Shown here: piece by piece, positions 63,374-64,000 of the stretch | Position numbering within the stretch: position 1 is the stretch's first letter | How the letters are laid out: each line of letters starts with the position of its first letter | Source: Prochlorococcus sp. AG-402-B05 | Lineage (GTDB): Bacteria > Cyanobacteriota > Cyanobacteriia > PCC-6307 > Cyanobiaceae | Length of the DNA: 64,000 nucleotides | Direction: 5' to 3' | Assembly (NCBI GenBank): GCA_003279635.1 | Contig: QCHK01000007.1 | Span: forward strand, 1 to 64,000 | Translations under genes and position numbers: made by a program | The notes under the pieces: generated by a model | Told to the model about the DNA's origin: nothing | What the model saw: only the letters and a program-made list of their open reading frames with translations | The model's database searches: none

Positions 63374-64000
63374 TTAGGACTTAATCAAAAAAATTAGATT
63401 TACTATGACTAAGAATAATGTAATTAACCAAAAGCTACTTACAATTAAACTCTCATTGTTACCTTTAAGTTCAAAATGGTGATGTAACGGAGTCATTAAA
63501 AATAATTTATGACCCTTTCCCTTTAATCGTTTAGAAATTTTAAAAATACTTACTTGAATTATTACTGAGATAGATTCTGCGGCAAGTATTCCCCCCATAA
63601 TTAAAAGAGACCAAAGATGATTTGATATTAAAGCTATACCACCTAGGGATGCTCCTATGGCTAAGGAACCTGAATCTCCCATAAATAATTTTGCAGGATA
63701 TTTGTTTAGAAAAAGAAATCCCATACAAGCTCCAGCCATTGCTATGCAAAGAGGAGCGAGTGTAAAATTATCGCTTGGATTTTCAATTAAAATACTGATA
63801 GCTAGGCCTGTGAAAATTAATACGCTACAGCCACTCAATAAACCATCTAAACCATCCGTCAAATTTGTTGAATTACTTTCGGCTAATAATACAAATATCC
63901 CTAAAGGATAAATTAAATTTCCTATATTAAATACTTTATTAGGTATTTGTATATTTTGAGGTATTAAATTATTTGATGCACAAATAAGAATAAAAATAAG
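63374..64000 (-). CDS. mraY: Phospho-N-acetylmuramoyl-pentapeptide-transferase, truncated by window edge
   Basis: The frame is open to base 64,000, so the N-terminus lies beyond the window; 208 residues are visible. MraY makes lipid I of peptidoglycan synthesis. The Mg-binding and catalytic motif NLTDGLDGLLSG is present (near 63,830-63,870), as is FMGDSGSLAIGASLGG and the C-terminal HHHFELKG with multiple transmembrane helices. The TTG at 63,862 is not the start, because conserved protein continues upstream of it. Confidence 0.93.
   Translation of the reverse strand, partial: LIFILICASNNLIPQNIQIPNKVFNIGNLIYPLGIFVLLAESNSTNLTDGLDGLLSGCSVLIFTGLAISILIENPSDNFTLAPLCIAMAGACMGFLFLNKYPAKLFMGDSGSLAIGASLGGIALISNHLWSLLIMGGILAAESISVIIQVSIFKISKRLKGKGHKLFLMTPLHHHFELKGNNESLIVSSFWLITLFLVIVNLIFLIKS

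Noticed and set aside
1-64000. tRNA and rRNA genes, insertion sequences
   Set aside because: I looked for TTCRA-type T-arms, rRNA motifs and transposase motifs by eye and found none that I can support; short tRNAs could still be missed without a scan.

Overview
The window looks like a chromosomal segment of a marine picocyanobacterium, most likely Prochlorococcus. It is AT-rich, has short intergenic spaces, encodes cyanobacterial Flv1/Flv3-type flavodiiron proteins, a bidomain sucrose-phosphate synthase and a cyanobacterial CbiD, and shows the gene order dnaN - PRC protein - purL - purF - gyrA-like - TPR - queG - DUF502 - nusB - ftsY - rsbU-like - argH - RRM protein - dusA - msrB - grpE - dnaJ - tusA-like - rsgA - ybaB - murB - murC - gap2 - thiL - cyclophilin - efp - accB - pdxA, which I recognise (from memory, reversed) as the start of Prochlorococcus genomes. 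The exact strain and ecotype cannot be fixed without a search; a low-light clade I (NATL-like) strain is a guess. I saw no rRNA, tRNA, transposase, integrase or CRISPR array.

Layout. 1-6.6 kb: flv3 (truncated by the window edge), flv1, an FMN reductase, a class B penicillin-binding protein and two conserved proteins. 6.9-15.5 kb: an accessory region with a TM2-like protein, two copies of a paired small-RNA module (a Yfr1/Yfr10-core sRNA followed by a Yfr2-family sRNA), small secreted or membrane proteins, an ion channel with two small partner ORFs, and an 867-residue beta-propeller/cadherin-like/RTX protein. It ends exactly at the 3' end of guaA. 15.5-52.1 kb: core housekeeping genes (GMP synthesis, cobalamin, photorespiratory aminotransferase, pyridoxine, biotin carrier, EF-P, thiamine, GAPDH, peptidoglycan precursors, chaperones, arginine, SRP receptor, gyrase-like topoisomerase, purines, sliding clamp). 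52.1-52.4 kb: a non-coding gap with a cluster of DnaA-box-like sites, the likely oriC. 52.4-64 kb: thrC, a DUF1400-like protein, an ABC1/UbiB kinase, recN, uvrA, sucrose-phosphate synthase, a small conserved protein and mraY (truncated).

The most interesting observation is at the 3' end of guaA. The last 17 bp of guaA recur perfectly at 11,776, and a synonymous variant of the tail (still readable as GTIEWE-stop) lies at 11,988. Short direct repeats phased at exactly 11 bp sit about 38-39 bp to the left of, and 58-66 bp to the right of, these cores, and the repeat sequence differs between the two segments they delimit. This is the architecture expected of attachment sites of tyrosine-recombinase elements that accumulated in tandem at guaA. 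No recombinase is encoded here, so the 3.5-kb segment carrying the RTX protein and one sRNA pair would have to be moved in trans. In both sRNA pairs, 12 nt of the Yfr2 5' arm are perfectly complementary to the loop of its neighbour, and the stem of the first RNA differs between copies by a compensatory change.

Gene calls rest on motif recognition and known families. Regulatory calls, element boundaries and the origin are inferences from sequence patterns read by eye.
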